From Chromera velia (taxonomy: Eukaryota; Sar; Chromeraceae): DNA of 19,017 nucleotides. The translations under genes and the position numbers were made by a program. The notes under the pieces were generated by a model. It was not told the origin of the DNA. It searched no databases and saw only the letters and a program-made list of their open reading frames with translations. The stretch lies in assembly GCA_018398765.1 (NCBI GenBank), contig JAHBMJ010002454.1, positions 70,648 through 89,664 of the forward strand. Direction: 5' to 3'. Positions 9,410-17,807 of this stretch are shown piece by piece (within the stretch, counting starts at the first letter, position 1; every line of letters starts with the position of its first letter).

Positions 9410-9443
<34 letters not shown>

Positions 9444-9629
9444 CTTTGTCTCTTTCTTTCTTTCTTTCTTTTCTCTTTTTTCTTTTCTTTCTTTTCTTTT
9501 CTTTTCTTTCTTTTCTTTCTCTTCTTTCTTTTCTTTCTTTTCTTCCCTTTCTTCCCTTTCTTCCCTTCTTTCTTTCTTTCTTTCTTCAAAGTTTCTGTCT
9601 GTCTGTATGTCTTTCTTTCTTTCTTTCTT

Positions 9630-9660
<31 letters not shown>

Positions 9661-10480
9661 TTCTTTCTTTCTTTCTTTCTTTTTTTCTTTCTTTCTTTTT
9701 TTTTTCTTTCTTTCTTTCTTTTTTTCTTTCTTTCCTTCGTTCGTTCGTTCCTTCCTCCCTTCCGACCATTATCATGCACTTGCATTTACACATCCTTCCC
9801 CCCCCTTCCCCATTCTCGACATCCGTATCTTCCCTCCTTTCCTTTCTTTCCTTTCCTCTCCTCTCGTCTTCAGATGCGACGGTGAGTGGTCGGAAGACGC
9901 CAAGTGCTGCACCTTCACAAACGAGAAGGAGGCCTTTATGCCAGGTGACGGATCAGCTGATTTCAACACGTGCAAGTACTCCACTCGCATATGCGGAGAG
10001 ACAGACGCCGAGTTCGTCGGTCAACTGAACAAACTCCTGGGCAGCCTCGGGAAGACGAAGGACTCCCTGTCCCTCCCTGATATGTGCAAAGAGATTGGAT
10101 GTGCAACCAAGGAATGCAAGGCACTGACCGGCGAGGGCCTCAAGCAGAGGAAGCGCACAATCAAGCAGGAGGATATGATTGCCCTCAAGGCCCCCCTCAA
10201 GTTCGGCATCCCCAGCATGGTCTACCCGATGGAGATGAGCGTCGATCCGAGCGCTACCGCTCACACGAGAGCCTACGATGGCGGCGCTCTTGCTCGTACG
10301 GCCATGGAGCGGGGGTATCCGAACAGTGCGTGGCCCTCCGATCATTTCCTTATCGCGGCCACCATTTACGACGGGCCTGTCAGAGAGACTCTCCGTCGGA
10401 CAAAAGGAGAGAGGCTGGGAGTGAAGCCCTCTTTTCTGAGCAGAGAGCAGGTTGAGAAAGCCATCCACCCTCATGAATGA
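8376..10480 (+). CDS. Secreted endonuclease/exonuclease/phosphatase (EEP) family protein (two exons)
   Basis: Proposed exons 8376-9154 and 9874-10480, joined in phase 2 (CTCAA|GTCAGT to CGTCTTCAG|A), giving 461 residues. Residues 1-25 form a signal peptide (GALLALLLMLSPTEA), so secretion or endomembrane delivery is expected; the ATG at 8328 would bury it, so 8376 is preferred. The EEP active-site motifs appear in order: FKVVTLNTLA (about 26-35, Asn), FATIQEVD (about 76-83, metal-binding Glu), VVIGDMN (about 194-200, Asp and Asn), and WPSDH (about 413-417, Asp-His). The family includes DNase I-like nucleases, sphingomyelinases and inositol phosphatases; the substrate cannot be told. Between the last two motifs exon 2 adds about 150 residues with eight cysteines, likely disulfide-bonded. 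The donor GTCAGT is not ideal. The upstream frame stays open to 9329, so a later donor is possible, but only one giving the same phase keeps the frame. Confidence 0.85.
9398..9750 (+). repeat. Homopyrimidine tract: C13, (TC)n, (TTTC)n, (TGTC)n
   Basis: About 350 bp of nearly pure pyrimidine, starting with 13 C and passing through TTTC, TTTTC, TTCCC and TGTC units. It makes up about half of the 719-bp intron of the EEP-family gene. The long FLSF-type and KERKKE-type translations here are artefacts. Confidence 0.95.
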
Positions 10481-11328
10481 GGCATGCAAGCAAGCAAGAG
10501 CTCGATCAATCGGTCGGAAGCGGTCGGAAGGAGAAGAGAAAAAATTTGGGGAAAGGGGGAAGAGAGGAATCCCTTCAATGAGTGCAGGCAGACATTCAAC
10601 CATTCATAAGCAGACCTACAAAGAGACCAGCAAGACAGTCAGTGAGAAGGACGTGGGCATGAAGGGAGGCAAAGACAAAGACCTCGACGCAATTTGTCGG
10701 AGTCTGCATGACAGATCGACTTCAAAGTGCCTTTCACCTTTCGATTAAAAGAGCCAGTCACAACTTTCCCAACTGGCCGCCTCTGATCGATTGCACACAC
10801 TTGTGCAGAGATTGCATTCAATTCATCTCTTCGATCTTCCAAGTTTGCATCATTCTCAGTCCAGCTTTTTCTGACGTGGTCGACGTCAGCATGCATCGCT
10901 CAAGTGGTTGGCACAAAGCACACCTTTCACAGGGGGAAATCAAGCGAAGTTTAATTTCAAAAAAATGGGGAGCCGAATTTCATAAGTTTGAGGCTTACAC
11001 CGAGTATGCAACGAATGCAGTGCACTAAGCAGTCTAGTAGGCAGTGCACGCGTACTCTTTGTCCCTATGAATTCTTATTTTTCTTTGTTCAAAGTTGATG
11101 CATGGGCAAACACGCAGCTATCGAAAGAAAAACGAAGAATCGTAAGTTATGCAAAATATCCATACAGAATCATACAGAGTCAATCAAAACATTTAAGAAA
11201 TGAAAAACAAGTTATAAATGATGCATTTTTATTTAACAAAATTATAAGTTAATTGTTGCCAGATTGAATTGATCACCATATCCATCATTCGATGATTTGT
11301 TCTACTGTAACTCCTACGACAAAGGTCT
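10481..11328. other. 3' flank of the EEP gene and intergenic DNA
   Basis: Starts as moderately GC sequence with GCAAGCAAG and CGGTCGGAAG short repeats, probably 3' UTR, and becomes AT-rich after about 11080. A plus-strand frame at 10452-10748 overlaps the end of the EEP gene and shows no family resemblance. No gene is called. Confidence 0.5.
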
Positions 11329-11361
11329 AGCCTGAGCCTTTCATATATTGTTGCTCAGGCT
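11329..11361. repeat. Perfect 9-bp inverted repeat (hairpin)
   Basis: AGCCTGAGC and GCTCAGGCT, separated by 15 bases. It lies about 20 bp outside the left end of the foldback element at 11383 and may mark its edge. As a transcript it could form a stable stem-loop; no function is claimed. Confidence 0.6.
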
Positions 11362-11382
11362 CTACTATAGCTACTGTAGTAG

Positions 11383-12212
11383 ATACCATATAAAACTAGT
11401 TTAAATTCCTATTCCGGCCCCATAAGAAGCAGTGGATGTTTGAATTTTCAGAATAAAAAGAATTTTAATGGATCGAATTACCCGTGAAATCAACTCGAAT
11501 TCAACCAGGAATTTAAGCTAGAATCTAAAGGATTTTACTAAGTGGAATTTACCATACTAGGGGTATCAGTGCCGTATCACAAAGAAAAAATATATGTATG
11601 ACATTGTATGTTAGTGTAATTATCATAATTTTTTTTTCTTGTCCAAAACAACTGTTGTTTATCCCTAAATTGGACCCTAATATGATGGAGATAGTTTGGA
11701 GCTTTGGATCTCTCCAAAATGGGTTTACATATCCAAACCTGACATTTGGAGCACCTTCTTTATATTCGATCTATAAGTTACTAGGATGTTCTATCTAGCG
11801 CTACTAGTGAAACTAAGAATTACACTAAATGTGCCAATAATGTTTCTAAGCTTTATTTGATCATATTCTAATAATCTTTAAAAAATGTTCGAGATGTTTG
11901 AAGATTTGGAGATCTCCAAAGAATTTTGGAGATCTCCAACAAAATTGTATGTGACTCCCATTCTCCAAAGTCTCCAAAGCATCTCCTAACCTGCCTGCTT
12001 AATCAATTAGTTGACTAGTTAGTTAATCAAATTTAATTTCACGGCGCAAATTCACACTAGATTCCATGTAGAATTTACTTGAGTAAATCCTACTAAAATC
12101 CTTTAAATTGCATTAAATTCTAAACTGAATTCCACGGTCAAATTCTACTAGACTCCTAGAGAATCTACTGGGGAATTTAGGTTACTAGTTAAACTAGTTT
12201 TCTACGGTAAAG
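11383..12212. mobile_element. AT-rich foldback element (possible non-autonomous DNA transposon)
   Basis: The left end reads TACCATATAAAACTAGTTTAA then AATTCC. The right end, read on the minus strand, gives TACCGTAGAAAACTAGTTTAA and, after a 12-bp insertion, AAATTCC. Further in, the arms again match in inverted orientation (AAAGGATTTTACTAAG on the left, AAAGGATTTTAGTAGG on the minus strand right). The centre holds a perfect 16-bp palindrome TTTGGAGATCTCCAAA followed by TTGGAGATCTCCAA. No ORF of substance is present. Ends are approximate and no target duplication was settled. Confidence 0.5.
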
Positions 12213-12786
12213 ACTCCCCATAAAGTAAAAACATGGTAAAAAATTTTTAGGGTTTTGTTATACACAGGCACGCCATGATTCCGTTTGAACACCGATTGAG
12301 AAAAACATAAAGATGGCCAAGAAAGGAGGCAGACAAACGATTAGACAGCAGGCTAAGCTAGTGAATTGCGATACAAACAACATGCGCGCATGCACGCATG
12401 AGAGCTCATACATGTAGTCGGTTATCCAGTCAGTCGATCAGGCATGCCGCATGCAACCAGCCAGGTAGGCAGGCATACACGCGCAGAGAGATTTTGTTCC
12501 CGCTCCTCCCCATGTCTTTCTCTTTCTAACTCATATGACTATACACAAGCACTTCCTGAAGACCATTCAGACAAACTTTATGGTTTTTTCTTTTCCGTCT
12601 TCTCCATTCAGACAGACAGACAGACAGATACAGACAGACAGACAGTCGAATATACAACATCGAAGACACTCTTCTCTTCGATCATCAAAGGTTCTCTTTT
12701 CTTTTTTCCTTCCTTCCTTCCTTTCTTCCCTGCCTTTAAGTTGAAGACTACCAGGCTCCCAGGCAGGCGTCTTTTCGGGGGCGGGG
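12213..12786. other. Intergenic DNA with simple repeats
   Basis: No gene seen. It contains several CATGC-type palindromes (12380-12480), a (CAGA)n microsatellite at about 12609-12645 and a CCTT-rich run near 12705-12730. A plus-strand frame starting at 12444 runs through this into the satellite only because the satellite lacks stop codons. Confidence 0.6.
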
Positions 12787-13642
12787 TGCAGACGGAGACG
12801 TTCTTACAAGGACTCCCACACGATCTCGAAGATGGGGGATGCAGACAGAGACGTTCTTGCAAGGACTCCCACGCGATCTCGAAGAAAGGGGGGGGACGCA
12901 GACGGAGATATTCTTGCAAGGACTCCTATGCGACCTCAAAGAAAAGGGGGGGATGCAGACGGAAACGTTCTTGCAAGGACTCCCACACGATCTCAAAGAA
13001 AAGGGGGAGGTGCAGACGGAAACGTTCTTGCAAGGACTTCCACGCGATCTCGAAGAAAGGGGGGGGATGCAGATGGAGACGTTCTTGCAAGGACTCCTGC
13101 ACGACCTCGAAGAAAGGGGGAGGGTGCAGACGGAGACGTTCTTGCAAGGACTCCCACGCGATCTCGAAGAAAGGGGGGGGATACAGACGGAGACGTTCTT
13201 GCAAGGACTCCCACGCAATCTCAAAGAAAGGGGGGGGATGCAGACGGAGACGTTCTTGCAAGGACTCCCACGCGATCTCGAAGAAAGGGGGGGGATGCAG
13301 ATGAAGACGTTCTTGCAAGGACTCCTGCGCGATCTCGAAGAAAGGGGGGGGATGCAGACGGAGACGTTCTTGCAAGGACTCCCATACAATCTCGAAGAAA
13401 GGGGGGGGATGCAGACAGAGACGTTCTTGCAAGGACTCCCACGCGATTTCAAAGAAAGGGGGGGGATGCAGACGGAGACGTTCTTGCAAGGACTCCTGCA
13501 CGATCTCAAAGAAAGGGGGGGGATGCAGATGGAGACGTTCTTGCAAGGACTTCCATACGATCTTGAAGAAAGGGGGGGGATGCAGATGGAGACGTTCTTG
13601 CAAGGACTCCCACGTGATCTCGAAGAAGAGAAGGAGAGGCCG
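12787..13642 (+). repeat. 57-bp satellite, 15 tandem copies
   Basis: The consensus begins TGCAGACGGAGACGTTCTTG, continues CAAGGACTCCCACGCGATCT, then CGAAGAAAG and a G7-8 run ending in A. Fifteen copies are seen; the first and last are diverged at one end. As 57 is divisible by three and the unit has no stop codon, every frame is open for long distances on both strands. One frame (ATG at 12839, TAA at 13645) would give 268 residues of a 19-residue repeat (QTETFLQGLPRDLEERGGM), but substitutions fall at all codon positions and follow CpG sites, so the repeat is treated as non-coding. Confidence 0.9.
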
Positions 13643-14281
13643 TAACTCTACATGATTACCGTAACCATAAAAATGGTTACCAAGCGGCCTAACTACACAA
13701 TACGGTTAGGAGTAACGAAAGTAGGATGGTTACTAGGCGGCCGCTAGGCCGCCCGGTTACCAATTTTATGTTTATAATAGTACTGTTCCAATGATAGTGG
13801 TAGTAGCTAAAAACAGGTAGATTTAGCCATATTCTGAGTTAAAATTAATCTAAAAAACCAATTTTTGACTAGTAAAAATCCTATTTTTGACATTTATTAA
13901 AAGTTTATTCTAGTAAAATTTAATATTCATCATTTTATGACTGAACTCTAACTAGTATATCACTATGTAATACTATATAGCATACATTATTTGAGTATGA
14001 TCATTTTAGGGCTTTAAACTGCTAATATCTGCTAATGAGTTAAGTAGTTATGCTTTAAAATAAGTTTAGCAACTGTTTTTACTAGAGTTTTTCCTTGAAC
14101 TACCATAGTAGTGGTATACGTTTTCCAGTCCGCCGATTACCATCTCATGGTTACCAAACTGACGGTAACTCGCTACTGGCTAAAAGAGGCCGGTAGTAAT
14201 TCCTAACCGTACTGTGTAGGCCTAACGGCCACCTGGGAAACCAAACTAAGTTAGTTACTCCTAACAGTACAGTATAACTTT
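13642..14281. mobile_element. Foldback / MITE-like element with ~75-bp imperfect inverted ends
   Basis: Left arm 13686-13716 (GGCCTAACTACACAATACGG then TTAGGAGTAAC) pairs with right arm 14195-14222, which reads GGCCTACACAGTACGGTTAG on the minus strand. The outer parts also align imperfectly (GTAAC...GGTTACCAAGCGGCC against GTTAT...GGTTTCCCAGGTGGCC). GGTTACC/GGTAACC motifs recur inside both arms, and a GC-rich palindromic GGCGGCCGCTAGGCCGCC lies at about 13737-13754. The interior is AT-rich with no ORF. It starts exactly where the 57-bp satellite stops. Confidence 0.55.
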
Positions 14282-14410
14282 GAGACACCACAATGTAGCC
14301 CAACATCATGATTGCATAGATGTAAACTGCCTAACATGATTCAACATGATATGCTTTATCTGGTAGTTTCAGCCGTTTGTGTATATCAATCATTTAGGTT
14401 CCTATTCAAG

Positions 14411-14578
14411 ATGACCGAAATTGTGATACAATTTACATATAAGACCAAGTGCGCCGCCGGCCCCCTAGCAGTCTTAGTAGCAGCAGAGTGGCCATATCGT
14501 CCTCCACCTTCGGTCGCGGCCTTCATGATCGGCATTCATTCATTTAGTACGGCGATACTTCAACGAGCTATGGACTGA
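14411..14578 (+). CDS. Small unrecognised ORF (55 residues)
   Basis: ATG-started frame ending in TGA, hydrophobic in its second half (AAGPLAVLVAAEWPYRPPPS, then VAAFMIGIHS). It could be a small membrane-associated peptide, part of an element that also carries the ORFs at 15078 and 15427, or chance. No family is recognised, and no ribosome or splice context supports it. Confidence 0.2.
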   Translation: MTEIVIQFTYKTKCAAGPLAVLVAAEWPYRPPPSVAAFMIGIHSFSTAILQRAMD

Positions 14579-14643
14579 TTGTGTGTCTGCTGCTATATAC
14601 TTAGAGACTTCGCCTCTCTCTCTGACAATATGTATACATAGTA

Positions 14644-14644
14644 C

Positions 14645-14677
<33 letters not shown>

Positions 14678-14696
14678 TGTATGTATATACACATAT
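14644..14696. repeat. (TA)n microsatellite
   Basis: About 26 bases of perfect TA alternation followed by imperfect ACATATATGTATGT. It lies just after one copy of a pyrimidine-rich motif (14583-14624) that recurs at 14986-15026. Confidence 0.9.
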
Positions 14697-14789
14697 TTGG
14701 ATTGATTCAGAATTTAATGTATGAATGTGGTGTGCGTGTGTACCGAGCGTTTATATCTCCATACGCCTCCGCAGATGTGGTGTGCCTTG

Positions 14790-14936
14790 AGGTGAGTCGA
14801 TCCGATTGGCATGCAGGCTTCCTCATCCCCCCCCCCATGAATGTGTGTTCTGGGTTGTCCTCAAAGCCTTGTTAGTGGCTTGGGATCTGGCGTCACTAGA
14901 TCTAGGATTTAACCCTCAATCATCATCATCATCATT
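14790..14936 (+). mobile_element. Possible non-LTR retroelement 3' end with (ATC)n tail
   Basis: GC-moderate sequence ending GGATTTAACCCTCAATC followed by (ATC)5 and then AT-rich DNA. Short tandem-repeat tails are typical of several non-LTR retrotransposon clades and the SINEs that use them. The minus-strand sequence near 16521-16600 has a similar end, TTTAACC...TCAAT then (TCAAT)n. There is no reverse-transcriptase frame in the window, so at most this is a truncated end. Confidence 0.3.
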
Positions 14937-15077
14937 ATATATATTAATTGATTGATATATAAATATATTTTCATATACAGTCTATCTGTCTGCTATTCAG
15001 TTGGAGACCCCGCCTCTCTCTCTCTGTCTGCCCTTTCCTCTTCCTCTTTCTCTTCGGGCGGTTTGAATTGGAAGCAG

Positions 15078-15254
15078 ATGGTGAAGAAGGTGCAGGAGCT
15101 CTTCAAGTTCCTAGTCGGGGTCTTCTCTTGCATAAAAATCATCACTAATCAGTTCAGACTAACAGTGAGGCGGCTTCTATCCCAGATAGGCGGCTTAGGC
15201 GAAGAAGACGAATGGGGCAATGTGACTCAGAGGCTGCAGCTATCTGAGCGCTAA
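15078..15254 (+). CDS. Small unrecognised ORF (58 residues)
   Basis: ATG-started frame ending in TAA; the frame is open upstream to 14952 but that part is simple sequence. The peptide looks like a basic amphipathic helix (MVKKVQELFKFLVGVFSCIK) followed by RRLLSQIGGLGEEDEWGNV. It precedes the ORF at 15427 by 172 bp on the same strand. No family is recognised; codon content is coding-like but the length is too short to be sure. Confidence 0.3.
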   Translation: MVKKVQELFKFLVGVFSCIKIITNQFRLTVRRLLSQIGGLGEEDEWGNVTQRLQLSER

Positions 15255-15426
15255 AAAACTTGAGTTCAGAAAACGACCGTTTATTTCACTTTTTCTAACT
15301 CCCCTCTCTCTCATTCCCAAGCTCCCTCAACCCACTTGAGTACATAAGAATATTAAAACCTTCTTTGCTTGGGTAGAAAACAATTTTTGATACTTGAAAA
15401 CCACAAATCCTCTACTATACGACAAA

Positions 15427-15894
15427 ATGCGCTCCTTCTTCAGCAATCTCTTCAAGTACCACACGGTTCCTGCCCTCGATGAAAATGAGGTGTACTAGGT
15501 GATCCGCTACTCCGCCCACCCCTGCTACGCCTCCCACGTAGCTCAGGCAACCTACGACCCGCTCCTTTCTCAGGGGTAGGTCGGGGAAGCCGAGTCCATG
15601 GTGAGTTCCCTCACCATCCGTGACTTCACCGGTCCTGCTTCTTCCACCACTGCCCTCCGCACCATCAACGCCTCGCTCCTCGGTTTCCCTATCCTTCGCT
15701 TCTGCACGTCGGTGGCGGCGGTAGAAATTATTTATTCCAACATGCCCAAAGAGGTGGACGAGGTTCCTCGTCCCCTTAAAGACTTGTATCAGGCTCTGTC
15801 CCCTCTTTCTGCCCCTGTTGCTTCTGCTCATCTGGCTGATATGGAGTTCCAGACCCTCTTTAACAAGGAAAACGAGGGTTACTATGTCTACTGA
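15427..15894 (+). pseudogene. Coding-like ORF interrupted by two in-frame TAG codons
   Basis: From the ATG at 15427 (MRSFFSNLFKYHTVPALDEN) one frame runs to a TGA at 15892-15894, broken only by TAG at 15496-15498 and 15577-15579. Codon use is the same before, between and after the stops: third positions are mostly C or T (GCC, TCC, ATC, CTC), as in real coding sequence. The intact last segment is open from 15580; its first ATG is at 15598 (99 codons), and it includes NMPKEVDEVPRPLKDLYQAL and EFQTLFNKENEGYYVY. Both TAGs could derive from CAG (Gln) by C-to-T change. Options are a recently inactivated gene, readthrough, or introns not recognised here. I do not recognise the protein. Confidence 0.5.
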
Positions 15895-16094
15895 GGAGGC
15901 AGGGTAGCGCGTTGCTGCCCTGAGAAAGGGAGTCAGGGTTTTATCTGCCCGCTCAGACCCGGGCCGCTCTTGTATATTATGACTTGCCTCACGTTAGACG
16001 CCTAGTATAAGCCGGTGATAATAGCGTATAATGATGATAAATCATCATTCATGAATCATGATAACATGAAAAGTATATCAAATTCATTAGCTTA

Positions 16095-16492
16095 CTACCC
16101 TAGCTAGGCGACAAAATTATTGAATAAAATTTTTAAGTTTAGCAAAATTTCATTTTTGGGGACGACATTGGATCAAGTTCTCTTCTTTAAAAGTTTTAGA
16201 GCCAATGTAGTTGCTAGTATGATACTAGGGCTGTATTGGCTTATCTTTGTATATATAACTACTATTGAAACCAACATACCCAATTTAAGACCCCTAGGGT
16301 CGTTCGCGGTGTATAAAAAACATATTTTCACAAGATTAATAGCAAATAAATATAGAATAGCCTTAACACAATAACAAAATAAAACCATTTTAAAAATAAT
16401 TTAATTAAAAGTATTGTTTCCTTCTTTGCTCTATCTCTTTGATTTTTTTTTATCACTTGAAGTTTATTCAATAATTTTGTCGTCTAGGGTAG
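16095..16492. mobile_element. 398-bp TA-flanked inverted-repeat element (mariner-like MITE)
   Basis: The left end is CTACCCTAG, then CTAGG, then CGACAAAATTATTGAATAAA. The right end, on the minus strand, reads CTACCCTAG, A, then the same CGACAAAATTATTGAATAAA. Both ends are flanked by TA (16093-16094 and 16493-16494), the target duplication of Tc1/mariner-type transposons. The interior is AT-rich; its longest frame (84 codons at 16120-16374) shows no transposase motif, so the element would need a transposase from elsewhere. Confidence 0.8.
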
Positions 16493-16520
16493 TAAAACGT
16501 TCGTCACTGTTTATGTCTAG

Positions 16521-16620
16521 ATTGAATTGAATTGAATTGACGTGGTTAAAGCTGGTGAGCCACCACTTAGGCTCTGGCCAACCAGATACAATAAAAACAA
16601 AAAGTTATCAAACTACATCA
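16521..16620 (-). mobile_element. Possible non-LTR retroelement 3' end with (TCAAT)n tail
   Basis: Read on the minus strand, GGTTGGCCAGAGCCTAAGTG and GGTGGCTCACCAGCTTTAAC lead into (TCAAT)n, seen on the plus strand as (ATTGA)4 at 16521-16540. This resembles the tail near 14920 (TTTAACCCTCAATCATC). The element, if real, would extend to the right into 16621-17186. Confidence 0.35.
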
Positions 16621-17207
16621 GTAATGTAGTAGTAACGCCCTCCATCTAATCATCTGATCCTTTTCTTTGGTTTCCGGCGGGAGTCCTCCTTAGTCCAGAA
16701 GACGTATTCATCACCAATACCCAACCCCGTATATGACCCAAGATCACCCAGCAGGGCGTGCCAGTGCAGTAACTCACCGCAACACAGGCAGATATCAGAT
16801 AGCCCGGACCTCCCTCGGAGGACCCCTGGCTCCTGAAGAAGCCTTTAAGTCACCATATAGGGGTTCCTGCTTTGTCGGTCACCTCCTAAGCTCACACGCT
16901 CACGCTTGCGACTCCCCCCAGAAGAGAACAGGCACGAGTTTAAGAAGAGCCGATGGGCCCGCCCACTGAACCCTGCCCGAAATATGGTAAGGACCAGCAA
17001 GCACCCCCACGGACTGAGAATGCTCTCCGGTGGACCCGTTTGAATCAGCAGATAGCCTCTGCAGTCAACGATGCGAGTGTGTGGGTCTTTTGAATGGTTG
17101 ATCGATTAGCAACCCCTGAGGCGGGAAGCAGTACCTCTAGCATTATTCGTTGCAATGAACACAAACCCTTTAATCATCTTATGATCAAAAGTTATCAAAC
17201 TACATCA
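16600..17207. repeat. Direct repeat GTTATCAAACTACATCA bounding a ~570-bp GC-richer segment
   Basis: The 17-bp sequence, with four more matching A's in front, occurs at 16600-16620 and again at 17187-17207, each time followed within a few bases by GTAATGT. The segment between is clearly more GC-rich than its surroundings and contains no recognised gene; the 78-codon plus-strand frame at 16733-16969 has no family resemblance. It may be the body of an inserted retroposed sequence, with the repeats as target duplications or internal motifs. Confidence 0.45.
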
Positions 17208-17490
17208 ATCCTGTAATGTTATACAAAATTAAATGTATAACAATTACCGCTGACCCCCTCCCTTGCTACACAAAAAAATGTGTAACAATTAGTGTGCAAT
17301 ATAATTCTAAATAAATCCACCGACGACCACCGTCTCTCTCATAACACCCCCCTGCTCTCGTCTCTGTTCTTTTTATCCCTGCCTCCAGTGCTCAAAAGTT
17401 CTCCCTGCCGCGTTGCTGACGATACCATTACTCTAAAAGCAGTGCCCTCAATTCAAACCGTCCGAAAGAAGAAGAAGAAGACGAAGATGA
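17208..17490. other. Stretch with no recognisable gene
   Basis: AT-rich with ATGTATAACAATTA and ATGTGTAACAATTA as a diverged pair near 17233 and 17278, then a pyrimidine-rich part to 17400 and (GAA)n near 17465-17485. No supported reading frame. Confidence 0.5.
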
Positions 17491-17494
17491 AACG

Positions 17495-17660
17495 TAGAAT
17501 TAATACATACTAGAATAGTATGTAATAATGTATTCCCAAAAGTGATAGTTTAAATTAATGCACACTAAAGTGTGTACTTAATGCATGCATTCCTAAAAGT
17601 GAGAGTTTGAATTACTATACACTAAAGTGTGTACCAATTCATTAATCAAAACTCTATTAA
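17495..17660. repeat. ~57-bp diverged tandem repeat, each unit with a palindrome
   Basis: Three units start near 17495, 17551 and 17608, each with GAATTAAT-like sequence, a palindrome (CATACTAGAATAGTATG, CACACTAAAGTGTG, ACACTAAAGTGT) and then CC[C/T]AAAAGTGA[T/G]AGTTT in the first two. Downstream, ATGTGTAACAAAAC occurs twice (about 17671-17700). No coding potential. Confidence 0.65.
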
Positions 17661-17807
17661 AATGTGTAACAAAACAATGTGTAACAAAACATTTTCAAAA
17701 AAGTGATCGTGTAACCCTACAAGATTGGTGTACATCAAACTAATTTTTTTAGTGCTTTTCCAAAAGATGTTCAAAACGTCAGTCAAAAGTGTCGATCTGC
17801 CAATATG

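Noticed and set aside
9326-9885. Phe/Leu/Ser-rich and Lys/Arg/Glu-rich ORFs over the pyrimidine tract
   Set aside because: Pure low-complexity translation of TTTC-type repeats; the region is the intron of the EEP gene.
12748-13645. Long repeat-peptide ORFs in all six frames of the 57-bp satellite (up to 268 residues)
   Set aside because: The unit is a multiple of three and has no stop in any frame, so openness is automatic. Substitutions follow CpG sites and fall at all codon positions.
16120-16374. 84-codon ORF inside the TA-flanked element as a transposase remnant
   Set aside because: Far shorter than a mariner transposase, no DDE/D-type motif, and AT-rich composition without coding bias.
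16630-17186. RNA gene (tRNA or 5S rRNA) in the GC-richer segment
   Set aside because: No cloverleaf arms, intact B box or 5S internal control region could be found by eye.
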